Shown piece after piece: positions 25,622 through 33,682 of a DNA stretch of 64,000 bases. The DNA is from an uncultured Pelagibacteraceae bacterium. Lineage in GTDB: Bacteria > Pseudomonadota > Alphaproteobacteria > Pelagibacterales > Pelagibacteraceae. The translations under genes and the position numbers were made by a program. The stretch's first letter is position 1. Each line of letters opens with the position of its first letter. The notes below the pieces were generated by a model, which was not told where the DNA came from, did no database searches, and saw only the letters and a program-made list of their open reading frames with translations. The stretch covers positions 1-64,000 of the forward strand of contig CABYCY010000010.1 in NCBI GenBank assembly GCA_902517615.1. Reading direction: 5' to 3'.

Positions 25622-26661
25622 TAATATTTGATTTCCTTGTTAACTTTTTTCAAAGATTTATCAGTACCGTGATGGAAGTGTTTACTCATATCAGGCATGT
25701 ATTTCATCGAAATTGGTTTTTTTCCAATTGCAACTGACATTTCTCTGACGTGATGAGCTTCTGCTCCACAACATATACCGATAAAATTAATTTTATTTGA
25801 AACACATTCCTTTGCAAATTCTGCCATTTCAAATCTGTTACAAAATAAATTATCTAATGCAACTGGGAAAGCATTACCCCCTGGGATACAGTCACAACCA
25901 TGATCACTTATATTTAAAAAGCCAGGCTCTTCATTAGTTGTTCTATAAGGAACTGGGAGTCCAGCAACATGACATGATACCTTTTCTCTAACTTTTTTTA
26001 ATAATTTCATTGTCATTTCTGGGCCTCGATAACAATTTAATCCAACCACATCAGCACCTAAATCTTCCATCAGTTTACATGCATCTTCAGCACTATGACC
26101 TTCTCTGGTTTTGTCACCTCTTGGAATTGCAAAGTTGCAAACTGCAATAAGACCTGCATCCTTAATTGCTTTTAAAGCAATCTTCATTTCGTCTGTCCAA
26201 TTTATTGTTTCTGCTATTACAAAATCAACTCCCGCCTCTTTTGCCCAAGCAACTTGTTCTTCATACATTTGTTGACATTGTTTATGGGTATTTGCATCAC
26301 CAGGATCAAATACATTTGTGTTAGCCACATCTCCACAAACCATCAAATCTAAATCTTTAAATTCGGCAGCAGCATCCTTTGCGATTTTAAGAGCATTTTT
26401 TTGCATTGGTTCTAACAAATGTTCTTTGCCAATTATTCTGAGCTTTTCTCTATGGCCGTAATATGTAAATGCCTGAACAATATCAGAACCTGCTCTAATA
26501 AATTCTCTATGCAACTGAGTTACCACTTCAGGATGTTCCAAAACAACTTCTGGAACAAATGGACCTGCTGAAAGATAACCTCTTCTTTCCATTGCAAAAA
26601 GGTATCCTTCTGCACAAATGATTGGTCCTTCATTTAATCTTGTAATAAGATCTTTTTTCAT
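25621..26661 (-). CDS. bhmT: Betaine-homocysteine S-methyltransferase
   Basis: 346 residues. Zinc-thiolate landmarks are visible: VVGLNCYRGPEMTM (first Cys, about residue 194) and FIGICCGAEAHHVREM (two Cys, about residue 293-294). The start ITRLNEGPIICAEGYLFAMERRGYL and AFTYYGHREKLRIIG fit BHMT rather than MetH. It moves a methyl group from glycine betaine (or DMSP) to homocysteine, giving methionine and dimethylglycine (or methylthiopropionate). Only 11 bases separate it from the Rieske gene, so there is no room for its own leader riboswitch. Confidence 0.9.
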   Translation of the reverse strand: MKKDLITRLNEGPIICAEGYLFAMERRGYLSAGPFVPEVVLEHPEVVTQLHREFIRAGSDIVQAFTYYGHREKLRIIGKEHLLEPMQKNALKIAKDAAAEFKDLDLMVCGDVANTNVFDPGDANTHKQCQQMYEEQVAWAKEAGVDFVIAETINWTDEMKIALKAIKDAGLIAVCNFAIPRGDKTREGHSAEDACKLMEDLGADVVGLNCYRGPEMTMKLLKKVREKVSCHVAGLPVPYRTTNEEPGFLNISDHGCDCIPGGNAFPVALDNLFCNRFEMAEFAKECVSNKINFIGICCGAEAHHVREMSVAIGKKPISMKYMPDMSKHFHHGTDKSLKKVNKEIKY

Positions 26662-26672
26662 AATTTATCCTT

Positions 26673-27851
26673 TCATTTCATTAAATTGTTTGCAACCCAT
26701 TTATGGAAATGGTGAGTGGGATTATCCATCACAGGTGAAAAATTTCCCCCGTTATAAGATGGTGATTTTCTACCATCTTGCATTCCCTCAATTATATTTA
26801 AATCTTCACTTTGAACTCCTTTCCAAAGTTCAAAGTTTTGTTTTCTAAGTGATTTAAATTTTTTCGAATTTGCCGCTTCATTACCAACATAATAAATTTC
26901 CATATGTTCTTTTGTATACTCGTTACTAATTGGCTCTAACCAATATGCATAAAAATGATCTTTATGAATTCCAAGCATTACATTTGGAAATAAAGCAACG
27001 TATTCAGCAATGTGCTCTTGATCTGACGGCCAATTTGGAAAAGTTGGAAATTTTAGATTACTTTTAAATCTTGGATTATAAACCATGGTACCTTGTCCAG
27101 CAAAACGATTTGGTAATCCTTGAATATGATAATGATCATCAATTTTTGAGTAAGAGTTTAAACTAGGATGAACCCAAGGAAGATGATAACTTTCACAATA
27201 ATTTTCTATTGCAAATTTCCAATTACATTTAGCATTTAAATTAAAATAACCATAATCTTTCGAATAAACTATTAAATCTCTATCCTTCAAAGGCCAGAAT
27301 TTTTTCCATCGATCACTTAGTGGTTTAATATATTTTTCAAAATCAATTTCGTTGTTGTTTAAATTTACAAAGATTAAGTCTAACCACGTATGAGATCTAA
27401 CTTCCTTGAGCCCACTTTTTGATTTATTAAATTTATTACAATTATGTTTGTTCATTCCACCAATGTGAGGTGTAGCAATTAAATTACCATTCATTTCATA
27501 AGACCAAGAGTGATAAGGACATCTTATTACATTTTTTATTTTACATTTTTCTTGAAGAATTTTGTACCCTCTGTGACTGCACACATTGTGAAAAACTTTA
27601 ATTTTATTATTTTTATCTCTTAAAATAATTAATGGTATTCCTAATAGATCAAATGGTTTTGCATCTCCAACATTAGGTATTGAACTAGCAACACCAATTA
27701 CAACCCATTTGTTTTCAAATATTTTTTTTCTTTCAACAGATAAATATTCATCATCAGTGTAGCACTCATTGGGTAGACCATGAGCTTTATCAATATCTTT
27801 ATTTACTACTTTTATTTTTTTTAAATCTATTATTTGTGATAACTTTTTCAT
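26673..27851 (-). CDS. Rieske-type oxygenase alpha subunit (betaine/carnitine monooxygenase-like)
   Basis: 392 residues. The Rieske centre is complete: CSHRGYKIL (C-x-H) and CPYHSWSYEM (C-x2-H), residues about 86-110. The catalytic mononuclear iron site is in the C-terminal domain: ENYCESYHLPWVHPSL (two His), with an Asp/Glu further on. The family includes GbcA-type glycine betaine and stachydrine demethylases, and its place in front of bhmT and DMGDH fits oxidative demethylation of betaine to dimethylglycine. A reductase (GbcB type) is not adjacent; the ferredoxin at 17009 may help. The nearest GGAGG is 16 bases from the ATG, unusually far. Confidence 0.82.
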   Translation of the reverse strand: MKKLSQIIDLKKIKVVNKDIDKAHGLPNECYTDDEYLSVERKKIFENKWVVIGVASSIPNVGDAKPFDLLGIPLIILRDKNNKIKVFHNVCSHRGYKILQEKCKIKNVIRCPYHSWSYEMNGNLIATPHIGGMNKHNCNKFNKSKSGLKEVRSHTWLDLIFVNLNNNEIDFEKYIKPLSDRWKKFWPLKDRDLIVYSKDYGYFNLNAKCNWKFAIENYCESYHLPWVHPSLNSYSKIDDHYHIQGLPNRFAGQGTMVYNPRFKSNLKFPTFPNWPSDQEHIAEYVALFPNVMLGIHKDHFYAYWLEPISNEYTKEHMEIYYVGNEAANSKKFKSLRKQNFELWKGVQSEDLNIIEGMQDGRKSPSYNGGNFSPVMDNPTHHFHKWVANNLMK

Positions 27852-28126
27852 TTCAACTTTTATTAAACCTCCTTTTTTAAGTTGGAATTAATTAAAGTTA
27901 TATTTTACGACTCTCTAATAATGATTTGTTGAAATACTGTTTTACAATTTAAAATATAAACAAATTCTTTGAAAAAAAAATTTGCAGAAAATGTCATGCA
28001 AAAACCCTATACTTAAACAAAACATAGTTAAAGACAATTTGACTTCAACTAATAGTTGAAAGATATTTGCAATCTTTAAATTGATGTGTTCTAGTATCAA
28101 TTCAAAAATTAACTGACGGAGAAATA
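27852..28126. promoter_or_regulatory. Divergent promoter and leader region
   Basis: 275 bases between the divergent Rieske and binding-protein genes, the longest gene-free stretch in the window. On the plus strand a TATACT (28008-28013) is a possible -10, with only a weak -35 (TTGCAG, 27982-27987). I find no convincing operator palindrome on the minus side. Both large osmolyte gene sets are driven from here, so shared regulation is likely but unproven. Confidence 0.45.
28044..28102 (+). promoter_or_regulatory. Three consecutive hairpins in the 5' leader of the binding-protein gene
   Basis: Perfect stems: TTCAACT/AGTTGAA (28044-28050, 28054-28060), AAAGAT/ATCTTT (28059-28064, 28072-28077, sharing two bases with the first, so these two compete) and AATTGAT/ATCAATT (28079-28085, 28096-28102). 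The ribosome site GACGGAG follows and ATG is at 28127. The mutually exclusive pairing looks like a switchable leader. It does not match a riboswitch class I recognise. Confidence 0.45.
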
Positions 28127-29137
28127 ATGAAAAAATTAAAAATAATTCTATTTTCTGCACTTCTAGCATTTGGGATGACTTCTTTTGCAAACGCGTGTGG
28201 AAAATTAGTAATTGCCGAACAAAACTGGGCTTCTGCTGAGTTAATGGCAAACGTTGACAAAATCATCCTAGAAGAGGGATATGGATGTGAAGTAGAATTG
28301 GTGCCTGGTGCTACTATGCCGACTTTTACTTCTATGAATGATAAAGGAACTCCTGACATGAACCCTGAGCAGTGGGCGAATGCAGTTTACACTCCTTTAA
28401 AAAAAGCGGTAAGTGAAAAAAGATTAATTATTGCAAATAAAGCACCAATAACTGGTCTTGGTGAAGGATGGTGGTTAAATCCAGCTGCTTTCAAAAAACA
28501 TCCAGAACTTAAAGGAATGACAGCAGTTCAAATTTTAGAACGTCCTGATTTATTTCCTGATAAAGAAGATCCATCTAAAGGTGCATTTATGGGATGTCCA
28601 GCAGGTTGGGGATGTCAATTGGCAAATGCAAACTTATATAGAGCATTTGAAATGGAAAAAAAAGGTTGGAAACTTATTGATCCAGGTTCAGCTGCAGGTT
28701 TAGATGGCTCTATTGCAAAAGCTTCAGATTCTGGTGAGCCTTGGTTTGGTTATTATTGGAATCCTACATCAATGGTTGGAAAATATAATTTACAACCAGT
28801 AGACTTTGGTGTTCCTTTTGCAGGAAGAGATAATTGGGATAATTGCGTTACTCTTGCAGAACAAGATTGTGCAAATCCAAAACCAACTGCATGGACAAAA
28901 TCAGAAGTTAATTCAATTGTAAGTGCTAACTTTGCTAAAACTGGTGGAAAAGATGTTCTTGGTTATGTTGAAAAGAGAACTTATCCTGGCACAGTAATGA
29001 ATGGAATGTTGGTTTATATGGCTGATAACCAAGCAAAAGGTTCAGATGCTGCAATTGAGTTTTTAATTAAGCATGAAGATATTTGGACTAAATGGGTATC
29101 TTCCGATGCAGCAAAAAAAATCAAAAAAAGTTTATAA
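28127..29137 (+). CDS. Osmolyte ABC transporter substrate-binding protein (OpuAC/ProX type)
   Basis: 336 residues with a signal peptide (about 1-22, ending ANA before CGKL). The mature protein follows the OpuAC betaine-binding pattern: VIAEQNWASAELMANVDKIIL, GATMPTFTSM, a Trp-rich cage (EQWANAVYTP, GEGWWLNP, PWFGYYWNPTS) typical for binding quaternary ammonium or sulfonium groups, and four Cys (CPAGWGC, NCVTLAEQDC) likely forming disulfides. It captures glycine betaine, DMSP or similar in the periplasm. A permease follows but no ATPase, and a strong stem-loop separates the two genes. Confidence 0.88.
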   Translation: MKKLKIILFSALLAFGMTSFANACGKLVIAEQNWASAELMANVDKIILEEGYGCEVELVPGATMPTFTSMNDKGTPDMNPEQWANAVYTPLKKAVSEKRLIIANKAPITGLGEGWWLNPAAFKKHPELKGMTAVQILERPDLFPDKEDPSKGAFMGCPAGWGCQLANANLYRAFEMEKKGWKLIDPGSAAGLDGSIAKASDSGEPWFGYYWNPTSMVGKYNLQPVDFGVPFAGRDNWDNCVTLAEQDCANPKPTAWTKSEVNSIVSANFAKTGGKDVLGYVEKRTYPGTVMNGMLVYMADNQAKGSDAAIEFLIKHEDIWTKWVSSDAAKKIKKSL

Positions 29138-29148
29138 TTAACTTTTAA

Positions 29149-29177
29149 TTACGAGCCTATTTAATATAGGCTCGTAA
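29149..29177 (+). terminator. Intercistronic stem-loop between binding protein and permease
   Basis: TTACGAGCCTAT (29149-29160) and ATAGGCTCGTAA (29166-29177) form a perfect 12-bp stem with a TTAAT loop. No T-run follows (GAAACC), so it is not a simple terminator. It is likely to stabilise or partly attenuate the transcript, giving more binding protein than permease, as is common in ABC operons. Confidence 0.7.
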
Positions 29178-29193
29178 GAAACCAGATTTATTT

Positions 29194-30078
29194 ATGGAAT
29201 TTTTTACTGAGTTTCCAGAAATGGGAAGAAAATCCCAAATGGAGCTAAGAAAAGGTATAGACTTAGCTTTTAGAAATTTTTCAAGAGAATATGGAGATAA
29301 TATAGAAGCTTTTTTTGATCCATTATTATTTTTTTTAGTGTCGTTAGAAAAATTACTACTATCAACTCCATGGATTATAATTATTTCGATAATTTGTAGT
29401 TTAGCTTGGTTAGGTTCAAGAAGTTGGAAACTTGTTACAGGAAGTGCAATAGCTTTTATACTAATTGGCTATTTTGGAATGTGGGAAGATTGTATGGCAA
29501 CAGTAGCTATTATTACTGTTTGTACAATTATCTGTATTGTTGTTGGAATTCCAATTGGAATTATCATGGCAAGATCTGCTAGGGCAGAAAAAACAATACT
29601 TCCTGTTTTAGATATGATGCAAACAATACCTAGTTTTGTTTATTTAATACCAATTTTGATGTTATTAGGTATAGGAAAGGTTCCAGGATTAATTGCTGTT
29701 TGTGTATATGCAGTTCCTCCGATTATAAGATTAACCAATCTAGGTATTAGAGAAGTTGACAAAGAAACTTTAGAAGCTAGTGAAGCTTTTGGTGCAACAA
29801 CGGCCCAAAAATTAAAATCAGTTCAAATACCACTTGCTTTACCAACTGTTTTCGCTGGAGTAAATCAAACAATTATGATGGCTTTAGCTATGGTGGTTAT
29901 TGCTTCAATGATAGGTGTAAAAGGGCTTGGTGTGCCAATTTTAAGAGCAGTTTCTAATCAGTATTTAGCCCTAGGAATGATGAATGGTCTGGCAATTGTG
30001 GCATTGGCGATAGTATTTGATAGAGTTACTCAAGAGTATGGAAGAAGAATTCAAAAACACAGAGGTCAAATAAAATAA
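29194..30078 (+). CDS. Osmolyte ABC transporter permease (ProW type)
   Basis: 294 residues, a cytoplasmic N-terminal tail with a helix then about six TM helices. The EAA coupling loop is clear (residues about 190-215: EASEAFGATTAQKLKSVQIP), as is the block GIPIGIIMARSARAEKTILP and MMQTIPSFVYLIP typical of OpuAB/ProW. Length is usual. The matching ATPase is absent from this locus; the proV at 56163 could supply it. The gene follows the binding protein after a stem-loop and precedes the MTHFR-like gene by 62 bases. Confidence 0.9.
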   Translation: MEFFTEFPEMGRKSQMELRKGIDLAFRNFSREYGDNIEAFFDPLLFFLVSLEKLLLSTPWIIIISIICSLAWLGSRSWKLVTGSAIAFILIGYFGMWEDCMATVAIITVCTIICIVVGIPIGIIMARSARAEKTILPVLDMMQTIPSFVYLIPILMLLGIGKVPGLIAVCVYAVPPIIRLTNLGIREVDKETLEASEAFGATTAQKLKSVQIPLALPTVFAGVNQTIMMALAMVVIASMIGVKGLGVPILRAVSNQYLALGMMNGLAIVALAIVFDRVTQEYGRRIQKHRGQIK

Positions 30079-30140
30079 TCAATAGTTTAACGCATCGAAT
30101 TTTCTAGACACATATTTTAAAATAAATAAATATCCCAGAA

Positions 30141-30869
30141 ATGAATTTTTCTTTGGAAATAAGCCCTAAAACAGATGTGGAAAAAATCCCACCTTTAAGT
30201 GATGTTTATATAACAATGTTACCTGGTGGTGATTATAGAGAAACTGCCGAAAAAGCTATCGAGCTTGTAAAAAAAGGATTTAATCCAGTACCCCACTTTC
30301 CTGCTAGATCAATGCATGATGAAAACGATCTTAAAGATTATGTTTCTAGGTGCAAGGATGGAGGTGTGAAGCAGGCTTTAATTATAGGTGGTGGAAGAGA
30401 GCCTGCTGGTAAATTTGACAGTTCCTTTCAACTTTTAGAAACAGGTTATTTTGAAAAAATGAAAATAGGAATAGCTGGACATCCGGAGGGGAGTCCTGAT
30501 ATATCCGACTCAGATTTAGAAAAAGCTATGATAGATAAAAAGCCTTATGCTGATTATATTGTAACCCAATGGTTGCTTGATCCTCAGCTTATTATAGATT
30601 TTATTTCTAAGCAAAGCGTACCAGTGCATGTGGGAATTACTGGGCCATTAAAGATAACTAGCTTAATTAAATTTGCTAATATTGTAGGGGCAAAAAATTC
30701 CTTAAACTTTCTTAAATCTAATTTTACTAAGGCATTAGATTTATTGAAACCTAAAGACCCTAATGATTTAATTGGGAAAGTTAAATCGTATACTGATAAC
30801 TTCCACATTTATACATTCGGCGGCTTGAAGGAAACTAACAAGTGGTTGAGGGAGAATGGTTATGTCTAA
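30141..30869 (+). CDS. Methylenetetrahydrofolate reductase-like protein
   Basis: 242 residues, shorter than MetF (about 290). It keeps the MTHFR barrel landmarks: FSLEISPKT at the start (Glu of the FSFE motif), PGGDYRETAEKAIELV, NPVPHFPARSM (the PH-x-x-x-R segment), ALIIGGGREPAG, GIAGHPEGSP and VHVGITGPLK. Members reduce 5,10-methylene-THF to 5-methyl-THF or run the reverse. Overlapped with the DmdA-like demethylase, it probably converts the methyl- or methylene-THF that enzyme produces. The missing tail may reflect specialisation; MetF proper may lie elsewhere. Confidence 0.8.
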   Translation: MNFSLEISPKTDVEKIPPLSDVYITMLPGGDYRETAEKAIELVKKGFNPVPHFPARSMHDENDLKDYVSRCKDGGVKQALIIGGGREPAGKFDSSFQLLETGYFEKMKIGIAGHPEGSPDISDSDLEKAMIDKKPYADYIVTQWLLDPQLIIDFISKQSVPVHVGITGPLKITSLIKFANIVGAKNSLNFLKSNFTKALDLLKPKDPNDLIGKVKSYTDNFHIYTFGGLKETNKWLRENGYV

Positions 30870-32220
30870 CGAATTTGACTATACTAAACTAAAACATGTT
30901 ACTTCTGTTGATCAATCAGATCGTGAAGTACCATATAATCTAAGACAAAGTGGGCCAACAAAAGTTGAATTATTAATTTCAACAAGGGTAAGAAAATCAC
31001 CTTATTGGCATTTATCAATGCAGGCAGGTTGTTGGAGAGCGACTGTATACAATCGAATTTATCACCCAAGAGGTTATGTAAAACCTGAAGATGGTGGAGC
31101 AATGGTTGAATATGATGCTATCGTAAACCATGTAACAATGTGGAACGTTGCTGTTGAAAGACAAATTAGAGTTAAAGGTCCGGATGCAGAAAAATTTACT
31201 GACTATGTTATTACAAGAGATGCTACAAAAATTTCTCCGATGAGAGCTAGATATGTAATTTTATGTAATGCATATGGTGGTGTTTTAAATGATCCAATAC
31301 TTTTAAGAATATCAGAAGATGAATTTTGGTTTTCATTATCTGACTCTGATATTGGAATGTATTTGCAAGGAGTTAATGCTGATGGAAGGTTTGATTGCAC
31401 AATTGAAGAGATTGATGTTAGTCCAGTTCAAATACAAGGACCTAAATCAAAAGCATTAATGAAAGATCTATGTGGTGATCAAGTTGACTTTGATAATATG
31501 CCTTTCTATGGATTGGCTGAGGCTAAAGTTGGAGGAAGAGATGTTGTTATTTCACAATCTGGTTTCTCTGGTGAAGCTGGTTATGAAATTTATCTCAGAA
31601 ATTCAACTTTATACGCTGAAGATATGTGGAATGCTGTACTTGATGCTGGAAAAGCACATAACCTAATGGTTATTGCACCTGCACATCATAGAAGAATTCA
31701 AGCTGGAATTCTTTCGTGGGGTCAAGATATGGATGCTCAACATAACCCTTTCCAATGTAACCTTGGATATCAAGTTTCTTTATCAGGAAAAGGTGAGTGG
31801 AACAAAAAAGCTGACTATGTAGGTAAAGCTGCTCTTGAAAAAATGGGAGCTGAACTAAAAGAAGGAAAAAAACCTTATAAACTTCAATTGGTTGGGCTAG
31901 AGTTTGGTGGAAAACCAGTAGAAGATTATGCTTCAGACTTTTGGTTAGTTTCACCTGAAAATGGAGGAGACCCAGTTGGGTTTATTACTTCTCCTTGGTA
32001 TCATCCAGAGAAGAAACAAAATATAGCTATGGGATATGTTCCATTTGATGGAACATTAAATGCAAATGGTTTTCCAAAAGGAAAAGTCGGAACTAAATTC
32101 AAAGTTCATCTTCCTGAAAAATACTCTAACACTCCAGGTACACCTGTAGATGCAGTAGTAGTGGATATTCCATTCAAAGAGTCTTTCAACGCTAATACAA
32201 GAGAAGTTGTAAAAGGCTAA
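30862..32220 (+). CDS. DmdA-like GcvT-family demethylase
   Basis: 452 residues from the ATG at 30862, chosen because GAGGGA lies 8 bases upstream; an ATG at 30856 is possible. The GcvT fold shows DmdA-like blocks: GGVLNDPILLRISED (near 139-153) with Asn-Asp instead of the Asp-Asp of glycine-cleavage T-protein, SLSDSDIGMY, VSPVQIQGPKS, SQSGFSGEAGYEIY and IQAGILSWGQDMD. DmdA transfers a methyl group from DMSP to THF. This protein is about 80 residues longer than SAR11 DmdA and diverges at the ends, so it may be a sister enzyme for another methylated osmolyte. The transporter and MTHFR genes upstream support THF-linked demethylation. Confidence 0.78.
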   Translation: MSNEFDYTKLKHVTSVDQSDREVPYNLRQSGPTKVELLISTRVRKSPYWHLSMQAGCWRATVYNRIYHPRGYVKPEDGGAMVEYDAIVNHVTMWNVAVERQIRVKGPDAEKFTDYVITRDATKISPMRARYVILCNAYGGVLNDPILLRISEDEFWFSLSDSDIGMYLQGVNADGRFDCTIEEIDVSPVQIQGPKSKALMKDLCGDQVDFDNMPFYGLAEAKVGGRDVVISQSGFSGEAGYEIYLRNSTLYAEDMWNAVLDAGKAHNLMVIAPAHHRRIQAGILSWGQDMDAQHNPFQCNLGYQVSLSGKGEWNKKADYVGKAALEKMGAELKEGKKPYKLQLVGLEFGGKPVEDYASDFWLVSPENGGDPVGFITSPWYHPEKKQNIAMGYVPFDGTLNANGFPKGKVGTKFKVHLPEKYSNTPGTPVDAVVVDIPFKESFNANTREVVKG

Positions 32221-32228
32221 AATCTTTA

Positions 32229-32254
32229 AAGGGGGGCTTGAATTAGCTCCCCTT
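32229..32254 (+). terminator. GC-rich hairpin after the DmdA-like gene
   Basis: AAGGGGGGC (32229-32237) pairs with GCTCCCCTT (32246-32254), a 9-bp stem with one G-U pair and an 8-base loop. The tail AATACTTT is only weakly T-rich. It starts 9 bases after the stop codon and probably ends the osmolyte demethylation operon, although the next small ORF starts 10 bases on. Confidence 0.7.
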
Positions 32255-32263
32255 AATACTTTG

Positions 32264-32365
32264 ATGACAAAAGGTTTTTTAATTGCAATTTGCATTATTA
32301 TTGCGATTGCTTTAATAATATTTCCATTAATAGTTTCATACAAGGCACAAAAAAAGAAAAAATAA
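32264..32365 (+). CDS. 33-residue membrane peptide
   Basis: ATG at 32264 to TAA at 32363-32365. The product is almost all one hydrophobic helix (FLIAICIIIAIALIIF) followed by a basic tail ending QKKKK, giving a strong inside-positive single-pass topology. No good ribosome site is seen, since the hairpin lies just before it. The stop is one base from the ATG of the YIP1 gene, which suggests coupling. Small proteins of this kind are easily missed; it might also be a fortuitous ORF. Confidence 0.45.
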   Translation: MTKGFLIAICIIIAIALIIFPLIVSYKAQKKKK

Positions 32366-32366
32366 A

Positions 32367-32912
32367 ATGTTTGGTGAATTTTTAAGTATAATTTTTAAAT
32401 CAATAAAATTAGATAAATCTCTTTATTCTGATAATAAAAATTTCGGAGAAGCTTCCATATATTTTGCAGGAATAATAATGATCTTAGATGGTATTGCTGG
32501 TGCAATAGCTGCAAATACGATTATTAAAACTGCAATAGCGATGTCAGGACTAACCGCTATCATAACTTGGTTAATATGGGCAATATTTATTTACGTTATA
32601 GGTGTAAAACTATTTCCTGATAAACAGACAAAAGTTTCTTTCAAGAAAGTTTTAACGGCAGTAGGATTTGCCCATGCCCCAGGTTTGTTAAGATTTTTTG
32701 CAGTAACACCAGACTTAATGATACCAATAATTTTTCTTACTCAGTTTTGGATTTTTGCAGGATTAATTATTTCTACTAAGCAAATATTAAATCTAAAATC
32801 TAACTTTAAATCTTTTGGAATTGTCCTTTTGTCGTTCCTAATTATAGCTTTTCTATCTATCTCTTTTGTAATGAGTAGAATGAACATGCTTCCAGTAAGT
32901 CAAATTAGTTAA
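32367..32912 (+). CDS. YIP1-family membrane protein
   Basis: 181 residues with five hydrophobic helices and the YIP1 domain layout: polar N-terminus, IIMILDGIAGAIAANTIIKTA, TWLIWAIFIYVIGVKLF, then KVLTAVGFAHAPGLLRFFAV (the typical helix with Ala-Pro-Gly) and FWIFAGLIISTKQIL. The family is found in bacterial inner membranes with no settled function. Its stop overlaps the converging zinc-ribbon gene by 4 bases. Confidence 0.75.
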   Translation: MFGEFLSIIFKSIKLDKSLYSDNKNFGEASIYFAGIIMILDGIAGAIAANTIIKTAIAMSGLTAIITWLIWAIFIYVIGVKLFPDKQTKVSFKKVLTAVGFAHAPGLLRFFAVTPDLMIPIIFLTQFWIFAGLIISTKQILNLKSNFKSFGIVLLSFLIIAFLSISFVMSRMNMLPVSQIS

Positions 32913-33076
32913 AGAGGGAAAATAGTTTTAGATACTCTACAAGATTTACAAACTTTAAAACCAATAAGTATCAAATTTTGAGAAACACTTTCATCCTCAT
33001 CTTGACACTCCTCACAAATATTATTTAATTCATAATTATATTCTTGTGCATTCTTGTCTTTAAAATCATTAGTCAT
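32909..33076 (-). CDS. 55-residue zinc-ribbon protein
   Basis: ATG at 33076 (overlapping the end of the DUF3726 gene by 8 bases) to TAA at 32911-32909. Two Cys pairs, ICEECQDE near residue 21-24 and VCKSCRVS near 43-46, have spacing suited to one zinc ribbon; the rest is polar. There is no signal peptide. The overlap with DUF3726 implies translational coupling. Four-Cys ribbons of this size often act as protein or RNA contact modules; the partner is probably one of the adjacent uncharacterised proteins. Confidence 0.6.
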   Translation of the reverse strand: MTNDFKDKNAQEYNYELNNICEECQDEDESVSQNLILIGFKVCKSCRVSKTIFPL

Positions 33077-33680
33077 TATCAGTTAAACCTGCACCTGCTC
33101 CAGCTTGTTTTAAACTGTCACTCTCTTCTACGAAAGTATCTTCTGATATTTTATATAAACTTTCCCACTCTTCCTCTGTAAAATTATCTTTATTTTCAAA
33201 AAAATTAACCACAAAATTAGCTGCATTTTTTGGGAACTCATCATTAATTAAATCAGAGGAAATATTTACATTTAGATTTAGCCTAATTTGATTTTCATTT
33301 AACCTTACATTAATTTTTTTTCCTATTATCTCTGAGGATCTACTTAAAAAAGGTATCAGTAACAAAGGATATGCAACATTCTTAAATTCAATATTTTTTA
33401 TATCTTCTAATTTATTTACTTGATCTAAAAAACTTACACCTAAAATAATTGGACAAAACGGATAGTGCGCAGATATATTTTTTTCACTAATTAATTTTAA
33501 ATTCTCAAATTTATTATTTTTTCTCTCATTAAAATAATCATTTAAATATTTTATTCCTGGTAAACTAAATAATTCTAATAATCTAATACTCTTACCTATT
33601 TCTTCTGAAACACCCCAAGAATATCCTGCAGCTTTTGAAGCTCTTTTTGCAGTAGTCTCTATTTCACTTAAGGATTTCAT
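33069..33680 (-). CDS. DUF3726 family protein
   Basis: 203 residues. The start SLSEIETTAKRASKAAGYSWGVSEEIGK is the DUF3726 signature (conserved Ala-rich helix, Gly-x-x-x-Gly-x-x-Glu-Glu). The middle carries AHYPFCPIILGVSFLD and the end is acidic with a Gly-Ala-Gly stretch. No catalytic motif is known to me. It lies 2 bases after the 553-residue gene and overlaps the zinc-ribbon gene, so the three likely act together. Confidence 0.72.
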   Translation of the reverse strand: MKSLSEIETTAKRASKAAGYSWGVSEEIGKSIRLLELFSLPGIKYLNDYFNERKNNKFENLKLISEKNISAHYPFCPIILGVSFLDQVNKLEDIKNIEFKNVAYPLLLIPFLSRSSEIIGKKINVRLNENQIRLNLNVNISSDLINDEFPKNAANFVVNFFENKDNFTEEEWESLYKISEDTFVEESDSLKQAGAGAGLTDND

Positions 33681-33682
33681 TA

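Noticed and set aside
27942-28359. Two minus-strand ORFs over the start of the binding-protein gene
   Set aside because: They are antisense to the signal peptide and mature start of a clear OpuAC protein, with low-complexity composition.
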